A DNA stretch of 64,000 nucleotides from Amycolatopsis sp. CA-230715. Its GTDB lineage: Bacteria > Actinomycetota > Actinomycetes > Mycobacteriales > Pseudonocardiaceae. The notes below the pieces were generated by a model, which saw nothing but the letters and a program-made list of their open reading frames with translations, ran no database searches and was not told the DNA's origin. The stretch lies in NCBI RefSeq assembly GCF_018736145.1, contig NZ_CP059997.1, forward strand, positions 5,083,501 through 5,147,500. Reading direction: 5' to 3'. The position numbers and the translations under genes are program-made. Shown piece by piece: positions 17,911-26,496 of the stretch; within the stretch, counting starts at the first letter, position 1; every line of letters begins with the position of its first letter.

Positions 17911-18279
17911 ATGGGGACGAACAGCTCGGCGGACGCCAGTGCGTTCCGTGCGGCCGCTCTGAACGGCCAGATCGGTGTCGATCCCGACGCCGCGCAGACC
18001 GTGCTGAACAAGATCCGCAGGGGCAAGGACGCGGTGGAGAACCTCCTCAACGGGTCCGGCTCGCTCGCGGAGGCCCCGAAACTGGGCGCCAACCCCGTCG
18101 GCCAGGCCATCTCGACCAAGTTCTCCCAGCGCGCCGACGGCGGGGGCGACTCCTACAAGCAGGCGCTGCGCAACCTCTACACCCAGTACGACCAGGCCGA
18201 GCAGGCGATCGTCGCGGCGATGGGCCACTACAAGCAGATCGACGACGACAGCGCCCGCGCGCTGCGCGGCAAGGCCTGA
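17911..18279 (+). CDS. Small helical protein, probable type VII secretion-associated (WXG100-like)
   Basis: The protein has 122 aa and is predicted mostly helical, with no signal peptide or membrane segment. A central Gly/Ser/Pro break (NGSGSLAEAPKLGANPVG) separates two amphipathic helices, a helical-hairpin layout as in WXG100 and PE-like substrates. The canonical WxG turn is not visible, so assignment rests on shape and context. The ATG follows CAGGAGAGGG. It is the first gene of a cluster with a PPE-like protein and two EspG-like chaperones, so it may be the partner of the PPE-like protein. About 170 bp of promoter-containing DNA separates it from hpt. Confidence 0.6.
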   Translation: MGTNSSADASAFRAAALNGQIGVDPDAAQTVLNKIRRGKDAVENLLNGSGSLAEAPKLGANPVGQAISTKFSQRADGGGDSYKQALRNLYTQYDQAEQAIVAAMGHYKQIDDDSARALRGKA

Positions 18280-18303
18280 GGCGAGAAGGGGGACGGGAAA
18301 GTC

Positions 18304-19623
18304 ATGGCGAAGCACAGCAGCGAAGAATCCGGCCAGACATCGGGCTCCGGTGTCCCGCTCGGTGACGGCGGCGACAGCGTCGCGATCGTCCAGAACGCCC
18401 GCAACCGCTCGGACGGGTTCGACATCGGTGAGGACAGGGCGATCGGCGCGCTGCCGAACTGGGACGCCCAGGGCAGCACGGAGCTCTACCGCGGCGCGAC
18501 GGTGAACAACGACCCGTCGACGGCGGAGAGCACCGGGCACGCGTGGACCGGCCACGGCAAGGAACTGCACCAGGCCGCGAACGACCTGTACAACGCGATC
18601 TCCGAGCTCGGCTCGGTGTGGGTCGGCCAGGGTGCCGCCGCCGCGCAGGGCACGCTCGTCGGTATCGCGAACTCGAGCTCGCAGGCAGGCGAGGCCGCGC
18701 ACTCGATGGGCACCAGGCTCGCGCAGCAGGCCGCCGCGGCGGCCGAGGTGAAGAAGATGCCCGCGCCCAAGGAGTTCGACCCGCAGGCGTCGATGACCGC
18801 GATGCTGGCCGGCGGCCCGGCGGCGATGATCGCCGACCAGAAGGCCCAGTTCGACGCGGCGAAGGACGTGAAGGCGCAGCAGGTCGCCTACTTCAACGCC
18901 TACACCAAGGCGATGTCCGAAGTGGACAACACGACGCCGAGCTTCGGCCCGGAGTCGCTCGGCCTCCCGCCGCACGCCGGTGGCGCGCGCGGCACCTCGG
19001 CGAACGTCAGCGCCGCGCACGTCACGGGTGCCAACATCGGCGCAGGCGGTGTCGGCACCGGAGGCGGCTCGTTCGCGACGAACCCGATCCTCGGCACCGG
19101 TGCCGAGGGCCAGCACACGACGCAGGCCGGTTACCAGCCGCCCGCGCCGCACGGCCCCGAAGCGGGCGCTGTCTCCGGCTCCGGTTCGGCGCACGCACCC
19201 GCTCCGGCACCGAATTCGGGCGGCAGCGTGGGCCAGCAGCTCGGCCTCGCCGGAGTCGGCGGCGGGCTCGGTCTCGCCGCGGGGCGCACGCTCGCCGCGG
19301 GCAACCGCAGCGGCAGCACGAAGCAGAAGCAGAGCGACGAGACCTCGGCCTCGGCGGACAACCAGCAGGGCAACAGCGCGACCGCGAACGCCCCGCAGGG
19401 GCCCGCGGTGGTCTCGCCCGCGGGCACGATCGGCGGCGGTCAGCAGCAGGGCATGGCCCCGATGTCGCCGGGCATGGGCGCGCACGGTGCCCACGCGCAG
19501 GAGGACGAGGAGCACACGCACGCCTCGTTCCTGATCGAGCCCGACCCCGACGACGCCTTCGGTGCCAACCAAGCCACCCCGCCGCCGGTCATCGGTGCCT
19601 GGAGTGACGACGAGGAAGGCTGA
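18304..19623 (+). CDS. PPE-like/ESX substrate-type protein
   Basis: The protein has 439 aa. The helical N-terminal part, about residues 75-215, contains a W-x-G-like turn (SVWVGQGAAAAQGTLVG) typical of PPE/WXG helical bundles. A long Gly/Ala/Ser/Pro-rich low-complexity tail with Gln and His follows, ending in an acidic stretch (ASFLIEPDPDDAFGAN ... WSDDEEG). PPE-family proteins are exported by ESX systems after binding EspG. The next two genes are EspG-like, which supports the call. The gene begins 24 bp after the small helical protein and ends 1 bp before the first espG-like gene, so the cluster is an operon. The strict N-terminal Pro-Pro-Glu motif is absent. Confidence 0.7.
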   Translation: MAKHSSEESGQTSGSGVPLGDGGDSVAIVQNARNRSDGFDIGEDRAIGALPNWDAQGSTELYRGATVNNDPSTAESTGHAWTGHGKELHQAANDLYNAISELGSVWVGQGAAAAQGTLVGIANSSSQAGEAAHSMGTRLAQQAAAAAEVKKMPAPKEFDPQASMTAMLAGGPAAMIADQKAQFDAAKDVKAQQVAYFNAYTKAMSEVDNTTPSFGPESLGLPPHAGGARGTSANVSAAHVTGANIGAGGVGTGGGSFATNPILGTGAEGQHTTQAGYQPPAPHGPEAGAVSGSGSAHAPAPAPNSGGSVGQQLGLAGVGGGLGLAAGRTLAAGNRSGSTKQKQSDETSASADNQQGNSATANAPQGPAVVSPAGTIGGGQQQGMAPMSPGMGAHGAHAQEDEEHTHASFLIEPDPDDAFGANQATPPPVIGAWSDDEEG

Positions 19624-19624
19624 C

Positions 19625-20419
19625 GTGGGGCCGGTCTTCCTGACTCCGGTCGAGCTCGACTTCCTCTGGGAGGTACACGGCGCGGGTGAGCTGCCTTACC
19701 CGTTCGAGGTGCGCTCGCACGGCGCGACCATCGAAGAGCGCGATGTGCTGCGCCGGGACACCCTCGCCGCGCTCGGCGCCCGCAACCTCACCGACGAGCG
19801 CGGCAGGCTCGACCCGTCCATCGAGGACTCCTTCGGCGTGCTCGCCGCGCCGGACGTGAGCCTCGACGGCGTGCACATCACGGCGCCGAACGCGCGTCCG
19901 CTGCTCGCGGTGGCCTCCGCGCTGGGCAGCCAAGGGTTGCTGCTGGTGCAGGACGACCGCGGCTTCCACTTCAGCCCGATCCCGCCGGACGGGCTGGCGA
20001 CCGCGATCATCTCGCTGTTGCCGGGGGTGCCGAGGGGCACCGAGAAGTCGATCACCGTGCCGCTCGAACAGCTGATGTCCGCGTCCGGCGCGGACTTCCT
20101 GCAGCGGCGCGGGCCGGCGCGGCCCGACGGGAGGGCGAGTGCCGACGAGGACCGCAAGGCGCTGGCGCGGCTGCACGCGCAGCCGCGCCTCCGCGGCGGC
20201 CAGATCGGCGCCAACGCGCGCAACCGGATGGGCGGCAGGTCGCGGTCGCCGGTGCTGAGCTGGTTCGACACCGACACCGGCCGCTACTTCACGCAGGCGA
20301 GCCGCGGTCACGACCGCAGCGACTGGATCACCATCGCGCCCGCGGACGCGGCGACGCTGCGGCACCGCCTCGGCGAAATGCTGTCCGGTGTGGTGAACGC
20401 CGCCGCGGCACCGCTGTGA
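19625..20419 (+). CDS. EspG-family ESX secretion chaperone (first copy)
   Basis: The soluble protein has 264 aa and matches EspG-type chaperones, which bind PE-PPE substrates and hand them to the ESX machinery. Recognisable parts are the start (LTPVELDFLWEVHGAGELPYPF), the central beta-sheet region ending in PNARPLLAVASAL, and a C-terminal block (LRGGQIGANARNRMGGRSRSPVLSWFDTDTGRYF) shared with the second copy. The GTG at 19625 is chosen: it sits right after the PPE-like stop and starts just before the conserved block. An earlier start at 19562 lies inside the preceding gene. No ESX membrane genes (eccB-E, mycP) are in the window, so export must rely on a distant locus. Confidence 0.82.
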   Translation: MGPVFLTPVELDFLWEVHGAGELPYPFEVRSHGATIEERDVLRRDTLAALGARNLTDERGRLDPSIEDSFGVLAAPDVSLDGVHITAPNARPLLAVASALGSQGLLLVQDDRGFHFSPIPPDGLATAIISLLPGVPRGTEKSITVPLEQLMSASGADFLQRRGPARPDGRASADEDRKALARLHAQPRLRGGQIGANARNRMGGRSRSPVLSWFDTDTGRYFTQASRGHDRSDWITIAPADAATLRHRLGEMLSGVVNAAAAPL

Positions 20420-20489
20420 CGGATCGGGCAGCCCGCCACTACCGTGACGTGATGGCGATGTTGTTCCCACCGGCAAGAGGAGGTGGCGC

Positions 20490-21332
20490 ATGAGCGCGCA
20501 GGAGTTCTTCACGCCGCTCTCGTTCGACTTCCTCTGGGAAGCGATGGGGATCGGCGAACTGCCGTACCCGCTGTCGGTGCGTTCGCACGGCGCGACCGAG
20601 GACGAGCGGTCGATGTTGCGGCAGCGCGCGCACACCGAGTTGAAGGCGCGTGGCGTCCGTGACAGCTACGGGCGGCTCGAACCGCACATCGAGGACTGGC
20701 TGACGGTCCTCGCGCGGCCGACGCTGAGCATCGACGCGCTGCACATCCCGGAGTTCCAGCAGCCCCCGGTGTCCGTGCTCGCCGCCACCGACGGGAAGAC
20801 CGGTGTGGTGGCGATCCAGGATGCCGACGGCATCTGGCTCAGACCCGCCTTCGCCGAAGGGCTCGCGTCGACCGTCGTCGACCTGCTCCCCGCGGGGCCG
20901 CGTGGCTCCGAGGCGTCCATCACGCTGCCGCTGGAGGAAGCGCTGCACACCGCGCCGATCCGGGTGCCCGTGCGCACGGCCGCCGCCCCGGAGGAGACCG
21001 GCAAGGGCAAGCGCCGGGAGCGTTTAGCGGGCAAAACGCGCCCGTCGCTGACCGACAAGGTCACCGCGGACCCGCGCGAGGCGTACGGGAAGCTCGCCGG
21101 CCAGCCGCGGCTGCGGGGCGGTCAGCTCGCCGCGAACAGCCGCAACTCTCTCGGCGGGAAGCGGCGCTCCCCGGTGCTCGGCTGGTTCGACACCGCGACC
21201 GGCCGCTACCTGAGCCTGTCGAGATCGGGCCCCGACGGCCGGGAATGGGTCACCGTGTCGCCCGCGGACGCCAAGACGCTGCGGACCCGGCTCGGCGAGA
21301 TGGTCCAGGAAGTGGGAGCCGACACGCGGTGA
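20490..21332 (+). CDS. EspG-family ESX secretion chaperone (second copy)
   Basis: The protein has 280 aa and is a paralogue of the preceding gene: the FTPLSFDFLWEAMGIGELPYPL start and the LRGGQLAANSRNSLGGKRRSPVLGWFDTATGRY block align closely. It starts with ATG after AGGAGG. It differs by an extra linker (about residues 160-190, GKGKRRERLAGKTRPSLTD), part of which is encoded by a copy of the dispersed palindrome (21021-21038) in the reading frame R-L-A-G-K-T. The first copy has no such segment. That makes recent insertion into the linker plausible. Two chaperones for one visible PPE-like substrate suggest a heterodimer or a second, unlinked substrate. Confidence 0.8.
   Translation: MSAQEFFTPLSFDFLWEAMGIGELPYPLSVRSHGATEDERSMLRQRAHTELKARGVRDSYGRLEPHIEDWLTVLARPTLSIDALHIPEFQQPPVSVLAATDGKTGVVAIQDADGIWLRPAFAEGLASTVVDLLPAGPRGSEASITLPLEEALHTAPIRVPVRTAAAPEETGKGKRRERLAGKTRPSLTDKVTADPREAYGKLAGQPRLRGGQLAANSRNSLGGKRRSPVLGWFDTATGRYLSLSRSGPDGREWVTVSPADAKTLRTRLGEMVQEVGADTR
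21021..21038. repeat. Palindromic 18-mer inside the second espG-like gene
   Basis: CGTTTAGCGGGCAAAACG. The T-to-A change (TAA to AAA) removes the stop codon in the used frame, and a rare TTA leucine codon (21024-21026) results. Confidence 0.8.
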
Positions 21333-21619
21333 CCTTCGGCACCCAGCCGAGGGCAACCCTCGTGACCTGCACCGGAGCATCGCCGGCTCGAGCGCCGGGT
21401 GATCCGCCCCATTGGCGGTTGACGGCGCGCGGCCGCGGCGGGAACCTGCATCGGCGACTGACCGTTGACCTGCAGGAGGCTCGGCCAGGTATCCGCTCCA
21501 CCCGGGCGGTACCCTGGTGGGACGGGTTCGTCCCGCGTCGCCAGTTGTCAACACCATGACGGCGGATGTCACATATACCGCCTAACCAGGGAGGGTCGAG
21601 GCCACCACGGCCGAGTCGT

Positions 21620-24025
21620 ATGGACCGGAAGCGCGTGCTCAAGAACCCGCTGCTGTGGATCGTGGCGGCCGTGCTGCTGTGGTTCGCGGCCAGCCAGCTC
21701 TTCGACAGCGATCGCGGATTCACCCAGGCGCCCACCTCGCTGGCGATCCAGCAGATCAAGGCGGGGAACGTCAAGGAAGCGAACATCGAAGACAAGGAGC
21801 AGCGGCTCAAGCTGCAGCTCACCAACAAGATCGATGTGGACGGTCAGCAGGCCGACCAGATCATCGCCGAGTTCCCCGCGATGGCCGCGGACCAGATCTA
21901 CGGCACGCTCCTCGACGCCAAGAACGGCACCGCGGCGCTGAAGTTCAACACCACCGTCACGCAGTCGAGCTGGCTCAGCCAGATGCTGATCATGGCGATC
22001 CCGCTGGGGCTGCTGCTCCTGCTGCTGATGTGGATGATGAACAACGCCCAGGGCGGCGGGAACCGCGTCCTCAACTTCGGCAAGTCGAAGGCCAAGCAGC
22101 TCAACAAGGACATGCCGAAGACCACCTTCGGTGACGTCGCGGGCGCGGACGAGGCCGTCGAAGAGCTGTACGAGATCAAGGACTTCCTGCAGAACCCGGC
22201 GCGCTACCAGGCGCTCGGCGCGAAGATCCCGAAGGGCGTGCTGCTCTACGGGCCGCCCGGGACCGGTAAGACGCTGCTCGCGCGCGCCGTCGCGGGCGAG
22301 GCGGGTGTGCCGTTCTACACGATCTCCGGTTCCGACTTCGTCGAGATGTTCGTCGGTGTCGGCGCATCCCGTGTCCGCGACCTGTTTGAGCAGGCCAAGC
22401 AGAACGCGCCGTGCATCATCTTCGTCGACGAGATCGACGCGGTGGGCCGCCAGCGTGGTGCCGGCCTCGGCGGCGGGCACGACGAGCGCGAGCAGACCCT
22501 GAACCAGCTGCTCGTCGAGATGGACGGGTTCGACGCGCGGGGCGGCATCATCCTGATCGCGGCCACCAACCGGCCGGACATCCTCGACCCGGCGCTGCTG
22601 CGTCCCGGCCGGTTCGACCGGCAGATCCCGGTGTCCGCGCCGGACATGCGCGGCCGCCAGCGGATCCTCGAGGTGCACGCCAAGGGCAAGCCGATCGCGC
22701 AGGGCACGGACTTGTCCGGGCTGGCCAAGCGGACCGTCGGGATGTCCGGTGCGGATCTGGCGAACGTCCTCAACGAGGCGGCGCTGCTCACCGCGCGCCA
22801 GAACGGGCACGTGATCACCGATACCGCGCTCGAGGAGTCGGTCGACCGCGTGGTCGGCGGGCCCGCGCGCAAGAGCCGGATCATCTCCGAGAAGGAGAAG
22901 AAGATCACCGCCTACCACGAGGGCGGGCACGCGCTCGCCGCGTGGGCGATGCCGGACATCGAGCCGGTCTACAAGCTGACGATCCTGCCGCGCGGCCGCA
23001 CCGGCGGGCACGCGCTCCTCGTCCCCGAGGACGACAAGGAGCTGATGACCCGCTCCGAGATGATCGGCAGGCTGGTCTTCGCGATGGGTGGCAGGACCGC
23101 CGAGGAACTGGTGTTCCACGAGCCGACCACCGGTGCGTCCTCGGACATCGACCAGGCCACGAAGATCGCCCGCGCGATGGTGACCGAGTACGGCATGAGC
23201 GCGCGGCTCGGCGCCGTGAAGTACGGCCAGGAGCAGGGCGACCCGTTCCTCGGGCGCTCCGCCGGCCGTCAGGCGGACTACTCGCACGAGGTCGCGCACG
23301 AGATCGACGAAGAGGTGCGCAAGCTCATCGAGACCGCGCACACCGAGGCGTGGCAGGTGCTCAACACCTACCGCGACGTGCTCGACGATCTGGTGATCGA
23401 GCTGCTGGAGAAGGAAACCTTGCAGCGCAAGGATCTCGAGCGGATCTTCGCCTCGGTCGAGAAACGGCCGCACATCACGGTGTTCAACGAGTTCGGTGAG
23501 CGCACTCCGTCGAACAAGCCGCCGATCAAGACCCCCGGCGAGCTGGCGATGGAGCGCGGCGAGCCGTGGCCGCCGCCGGAGGAGGAGAAGCCGGTCCTGC
23601 GCCCGGAGCCGACCCCGGTCGGCACCGCGCCCGGTGCGGGCGACCTGCCCGGCGGGCCGCCGCACAGCGCGAACCCGGAGCCCCCGGGCAACCCGTACGC
23701 ACCGCCGCCCACTGGTGGTGGCTACCCGCCGAACGGCCGTCCCAACGGCGGCGGCCCGAACGGCGGTGGCCCCAACGGCACGGGGCGCTGGCCGCAGAAC
23801 TACGGCGGCCCGCAGCAGGGCCAGGGCGGCCCGCCGAACTACGGCGCGCCTCCCGGGTGGCGCCCGGCGACCTCGCCGGGGTCGCGGCCGGGGCAGCAGC
23901 CGTGGCGTCCCGAGGGCGAGCAGCAGCAGCCGCCGAGCGGCGGGCCCGGCTGGTTCGCCGAAGGGCAGGAAGAGCGTCGTCGCGAAGGCGGCAAGGACGA
24001 CCAGGACGGCAGTCATCGCCAGTAG
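21620..24025 (+). CDS. ftsH: ATP-dependent zinc metalloprotease FtsH
   Basis: The membrane-bound AAA+ protease has 801 aa and degrades misfolded or regulatory membrane and soluble proteins. Two N-terminal membrane helices flank an extracytoplasmic domain (about residues 10-28 and 115-135). The AAA module has Walker A GPPGTGKT, Walker B CIIFVDEIDA and the second region of homology ATNRPDILDPALLRPGRFDR. The protease zinc site is HEGGH with a distal Asp in SDIDQATK. A Pro/Gly/Asn-rich tail of about 180 residues follows. ATG 21620 is preferred over 21566 because MDRKRVLKNPLLW aligns with the M. tuberculosis start. Its ribosome site is weak either way. It heads the fol gene series. Confidence 0.95.
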   Translation: MDRKRVLKNPLLWIVAAVLLWFAASQLFDSDRGFTQAPTSLAIQQIKAGNVKEANIEDKEQRLKLQLTNKIDVDGQQADQIIAEFPAMAADQIYGTLLDAKNGTAALKFNTTVTQSSWLSQMLIMAIPLGLLLLLLMWMMNNAQGGGNRVLNFGKSKAKQLNKDMPKTTFGDVAGADEAVEELYEIKDFLQNPARYQALGAKIPKGVLLYGPPGTGKTLLARAVAGEAGVPFYTISGSDFVEMFVGVGASRVRDLFEQAKQNAPCIIFVDEIDAVGRQRGAGLGGGHDEREQTLNQLLVEMDGFDARGGIILIAATNRPDILDPALLRPGRFDRQIPVSAPDMRGRQRILEVHAKGKPIAQGTDLSGLAKRTVGMSGADLANVLNEAALLTARQNGHVITDTALEESVDRVVGGPARKSRIISEKEKKITAYHEGGHALAAWAMPDIEPVYKLTILPRGRTGGHALLVPEDDKELMTRSEMIGRLVFAMGGRTAEELVFHEPTTGASSDIDQATKIARAMVTEYGMSARLGAVKYGQEQGDPFLGRSAGRQADYSHEVAHEIDEEVRKLIETAHTEAWQVLNTYRDVLDDLVIELLEKETLQRKDLERIFASVEKRPHITVFNEFGERTPSNKPPIKTPGELAMERGEPWPPPEEEKPVLRPEPTPVGTAPGAGDLPGGPPHSANPEPPGNPYAPPPTGGGYPPNGRPNGGGPNGGGPNGTGRWPQNYGGPQQGQGGPPNYGAPPGWRPATSPGSRPGQQPWRPEGEQQQPPSGGPGWFAEGQEERRREGGKDDQDGSHRQ

Positions 24026-24050
24026 CGGCCCGGTCCCCGATCCGGGGCCG

Positions 24051-24620
24051 GTGTTCGACCAGGACAGGGCCGAAAAGGCGGTGCGTGAGCTGCTGCTCGC
24101 GGTCGGGGAGGACCCCGACCGCAACGGGCTGCGGGACACGCCCGCCAGGGTCGCCCGCGCCTACCGGGAGATGTTCGCCGGGCTGTACGAGGTGCCGGAC
24201 CACGTGCTGGACCGGACCTTCGACGAGTCGCACCAGGAACTGGTCCTGGTCACCGACATCCCGCTGTACAGCTGCTGCGAACACCACCTGGTGCCGTTCC
24301 ACGGGGTGGCGCACGTCGGGTACATCCCGAACAGCCAGGGCCGCGTCACCGGGTTGTCGAAGCTCGCCAGGCTCGTCGACCTCTACGCCAAGCGCCCGCA
24401 GGTGCAGGAACGGCTGACCTCGCAGGTGGCGGACGCGCTGATGCGCAAGCTGCAGCCGCGCGGCGCGATCGTGGTGGTCGAGGCCGAGCACCTGTGCATG
24501 GCGATGCGCGGCATCCGGAAACCGGGTGCCCGCACCACGACTTCGGCGGTGCGCGGGATGCTGCAGACCTCGGCGACCTCGCGCGCGGAAGCGATCGAGC
24601 TGATCCGGAGCCGTCGGTGA
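24051..24620 (+). CDS. folE: GTP cyclohydrolase I
   Basis: This enzyme of 189 aa converts GTP to dihydroneopterin triphosphate, the first step of folate synthesis. The zinc and active-site residues are present: SCCEHHLVPFHG, GLSKLARLVDLYAKRPQVQERLT, and EAEHLCMAMRGIRKPG with the second zinc cysteine. The start is uncertain. The frame is open far upstream within ftsH and has no ATG near the family's expected start; GTG 24051 gives a protein beginning at VFDQDRAE, which in M. tuberculosis lies about 15 residues into FolE. No clear ribosome site precedes it, so coupling to ftsH translation is likely. It overlaps folP by GTGA. Confidence 0.92.
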   Translation: MFDQDRAEKAVRELLLAVGEDPDRNGLRDTPARVARAYREMFAGLYEVPDHVLDRTFDESHQELVLVTDIPLYSCCEHHLVPFHGVAHVGYIPNSQGRVTGLSKLARLVDLYAKRPQVQERLTSQVADALMRKLQPRGAIVVVEAEHLCMAMRGIRKPGARTTTSAVRGMLQTSATSRAEAIELIRSRR

Positions 24621-25456
24621 CCTCCGCGCTGCCGTCACCGGGGCGCTGCGCCGTGATGGGCGTTCTCAACGTCACCCCGGATTCCTTTTCGGACGGTGGC
24701 AGGTACCTCGGCGTCGACGACGCGCTCGCGCACGCGCGCCGGATGTGGGCGCGTGGCGCGGACATGATCGACGTCGGCGGCGAGTCGACGAGGCCGGGAG
24801 CGTCGCGTGTGGACGCCCGCGTCGAGCTGGCGCGGGTGCTCCCGGTGATCAAGGAGCTTTCCGCGGAAGGCATCGCGCTTTCCGTCGACACCACCAGGGC
24901 CGAGGTTGCCGCGGCCGCGCTCGACGCGGGCGCTCGCGTGATCAACGACGTGTCCGGCGGGCTGGCCGATCCGGCCATGGCGAAGGTGGCCGCCGCCTCG
25001 GGTGCGCCGTGGGTGCTGATGCACTGGCGCGGGCACAGCAAGGACATGAACGCGCTCGCCAGCTACCGCGACGTCGTGCGCGACGTGCGGGCGGAACTGG
25101 GTGAGCGGGTGGACGCGGCGATGGCGGCAGGCGTCGCGGGAGAAGCGATCGTGCTCGATCCCGGGCTGGGGTTCGCCAAGCGCGCCGAGCACGACTGGGC
25201 GCTGCTGCACGGGCTGGCTTCCTTGCTGGAACTCGGTTTCCCGGTGCTCGTCGGCGCGTCGCGCAAGCGTTTCCTCGGCCGCCTACTGTCCGATGTGGAC
25301 GGTAATCCGCGGGTGCCGGACGGACGGGAGACGGCGACCGCGGCGGTGTCCGCGCTCGCCGCCGCGGCGGGTGCGTGGGGTGTCCGCGTGCACGAGGTCG
25401 GCGCGTCACTGGACGCCGTCGCGGTGGCGGCGGCATGGGAACGGGGAGCACCGTGA
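24617..25456 (+). CDS. folP: Dihydropteroate synthase
   Basis: This TIM-barrel enzyme of 279 aa condenses 6-hydroxymethyl-dihydropterin pyrophosphate with p-aminobenzoate and is the sulfonamide target. The first signature GVLNVTPDSFSDGG is near residue 15, the second DVGGESTRPGA near 55, followed by INDVSGG and a C-terminal GASRKRFLG with the substrate-binding Lys and Arg. GTG 24617 overlaps the folE stop (GTGA), and folP overlaps folB in the same way. These overlaps imply coupled translation along folE-folP-folB-folK. Confidence 0.95.
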   Translation: MTSALPSPGRCAVMGVLNVTPDSFSDGGRYLGVDDALAHARRMWARGADMIDVGGESTRPGASRVDARVELARVLPVIKELSAEGIALSVDTTRAEVAAAALDAGARVINDVSGGLADPAMAKVAAASGAPWVLMHWRGHSKDMNALASYRDVVRDVRAELGERVDAAMAAGVAGEAIVLDPGLGFAKRAEHDWALLHGLASLLELGFPVLVGASRKRFLGRLLSDVDGNPRVPDGRETATAAVSALAAAAGAWGVRVHEVGASLDAVAVAAAWERGAP

Positions 25457-25818
25457 GCAACGGCGATCGGATCACGTTGACCGGGCTGCGCGTGTTCGGG
25501 CGGCACGGCGTCTTCGAGCACGAGAAGCGTGACGGGCAGGTCTTCGTCATCGACCTCGTCGTGTGGCTCGATCTGACCGCGGCCGCGGAAACCGACGACC
25601 TGCACCAGACCCTGCACTACGGCGAGCTGGCCGAGGCGACCGCCGCGATCGTGGCCGGGGAGCCGTTCGACCTGATCGAGTCCGTCGCGGGCGCGGTCGC
25701 GGTGAAGGTGCTCGAGGACGAGCGCGTGCGCGCCGTCGAGGTGACGGTGCACAAGCCGTCGGCGCCGATCCCGCTCACCTTCGACGACGTCGCCGTCACG
25801 ATCCGGCGGGAGCGATGA
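25453..25818 (+). CDS. folB: Dihydroneopterin aldolase
   Basis: The protein has 121 aa with the FolB hallmarks ITLTGLRVFGRHGVFEHEKRDGQ at the start, the catalytic Glu in that segment, HQTLHYGELA, and the C-terminal VEVTVHKPSAPIPLTFDDV. It cleaves dihydroneopterin to 6-hydroxymethyl-dihydropterin and glycolaldehyde. GTG 25453 overlaps the folP stop (GTGA). An alternative ATG at 25435 would overlap folP further. The stop overlaps the folK ATG. Confidence 0.94.
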   Translation: MSNGDRITLTGLRVFGRHGVFEHEKRDGQVFVIDLVVWLDLTAAAETDDLHQTLHYGELAEATAAIVAGEPFDLIESVAGAVAVKVLEDERVRAVEVTVHKPSAPIPLTFDDVAVTIRRER

Positions 25819-26306
25819 CCCGCGCGGTCCTGTCGCTCGGCTCGAACCTCGGGGACCGGCTCGGGTTCCTGCGTTCGGTGGTCGACGGCCTCGGTACGCA
25901 CTTGGTCGCGGTTTCGAGCGTCTACGAAACCGCGCCGTGGGGCGTGGAGGACCAGCCCGACTTCCTGAACGCGGTGTGCGTCGTCGACGACCCCGAACGC
26001 GACGAGTGGGCGTGGTTGCGCACCGGCCAGGCCTTCGAGCGGGCCGCGGGCCGGGTCCGCGAGCAGCGCTGGGGCCCGCGCACCCTCGATGTCGACATAG
26101 TGACCGTCGAAGGGGTCCGGTCGGCCGACCCGGAGCTGCTGCTGCCGCATCCCGGCACCCCGGACCGGGCGAGCGTGCTCGTGCCCTGGCACGAGATCGA
26201 ACCGGACGCCGAGCTGCCCGGCCACGGCCCGGTGGCCGCCCTGCTGGCCGCGCGCCCGGAATCCGACCGGGCAGGCGTGCGGCGAACCCCCCTGACCCTC
26301 CGCTGA
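25815..26306 (+). CDS. folK: 2-amino-4-hydroxy-6-hydroxymethyldihydropteridine pyrophosphokinase
   Basis: The enzyme has 163 aa and activates hydroxymethyl-dihydropterin for FolP. The start VLSLGSNLGDRLGFLR, the VYETAPWG segment and the signature RWGPRTLDVDIV are intact. The latter holds the two magnesium-binding aspartates. ATG 25815 overlaps the folB stop as ATGA. Two palindromic repeats follow the stop, with no terminator hairpin visible before the next gene. Confidence 0.94.
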   Translation: MTRAVLSLGSNLGDRLGFLRSVVDGLGTHLVAVSSVYETAPWGVEDQPDFLNAVCVVDDPERDEWAWLRTGQAFERAAGRVREQRWGPRTLDVDIVTVEGVRSADPELLLPHPGTPDRASVLVPWHEIEPDAELPGHGPVAALLAARPESDRAGVRRTPLTLR

Positions 26307-26325
26307 CCCAGCGCACCCCGGCCCG

Positions 26326-26343
26326 CAGTTAGCGGGCTAAACG
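26326..26343. repeat. Palindromic 18-mer after folK, first of a pair
   Basis: CAGTTAGCGGGCTAAACG followed by CACTCGGCGACCC, 20 bp after the folK stop. Confidence 0.85.
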
Positions 26344-26382
26344 CACTCGGCGACCCCCGCCCCGCGGCCACCGGCCCGCGCG

Positions 26383-26400
26383 CAGTTAGCGGGCTAAACG
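26383..26400. repeat. Palindromic 18-mer after folK, second of a pair
   Basis: CAGTTAGCGGGCTAAACG followed by CGCTCGGCGCGG. It starts 57 bp after the first. The 18 bases are identical between the two. Confidence 0.85.
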
Positions 26401-26496
26401 CGCTCGGCGCGGATGATCCGGTCTGTCCGGATCGGGGTGACCAGCCGGGCCGAATCCGGCCGGACATGGCGAGCGTCACACGCATACGGTGGAGCC

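Noticed and set aside
24026..24050. An upstream start for folE
   Set aside because: No ATG, GTG or TTG in frame lies between the ftsH stop and GTG 24051.
21569..24139. An 856-codon open frame antisense to ftsH
   Set aside because: Composition is Arg/His/Leu-rich with no domain; it is the mirror of ftsH codon bias.
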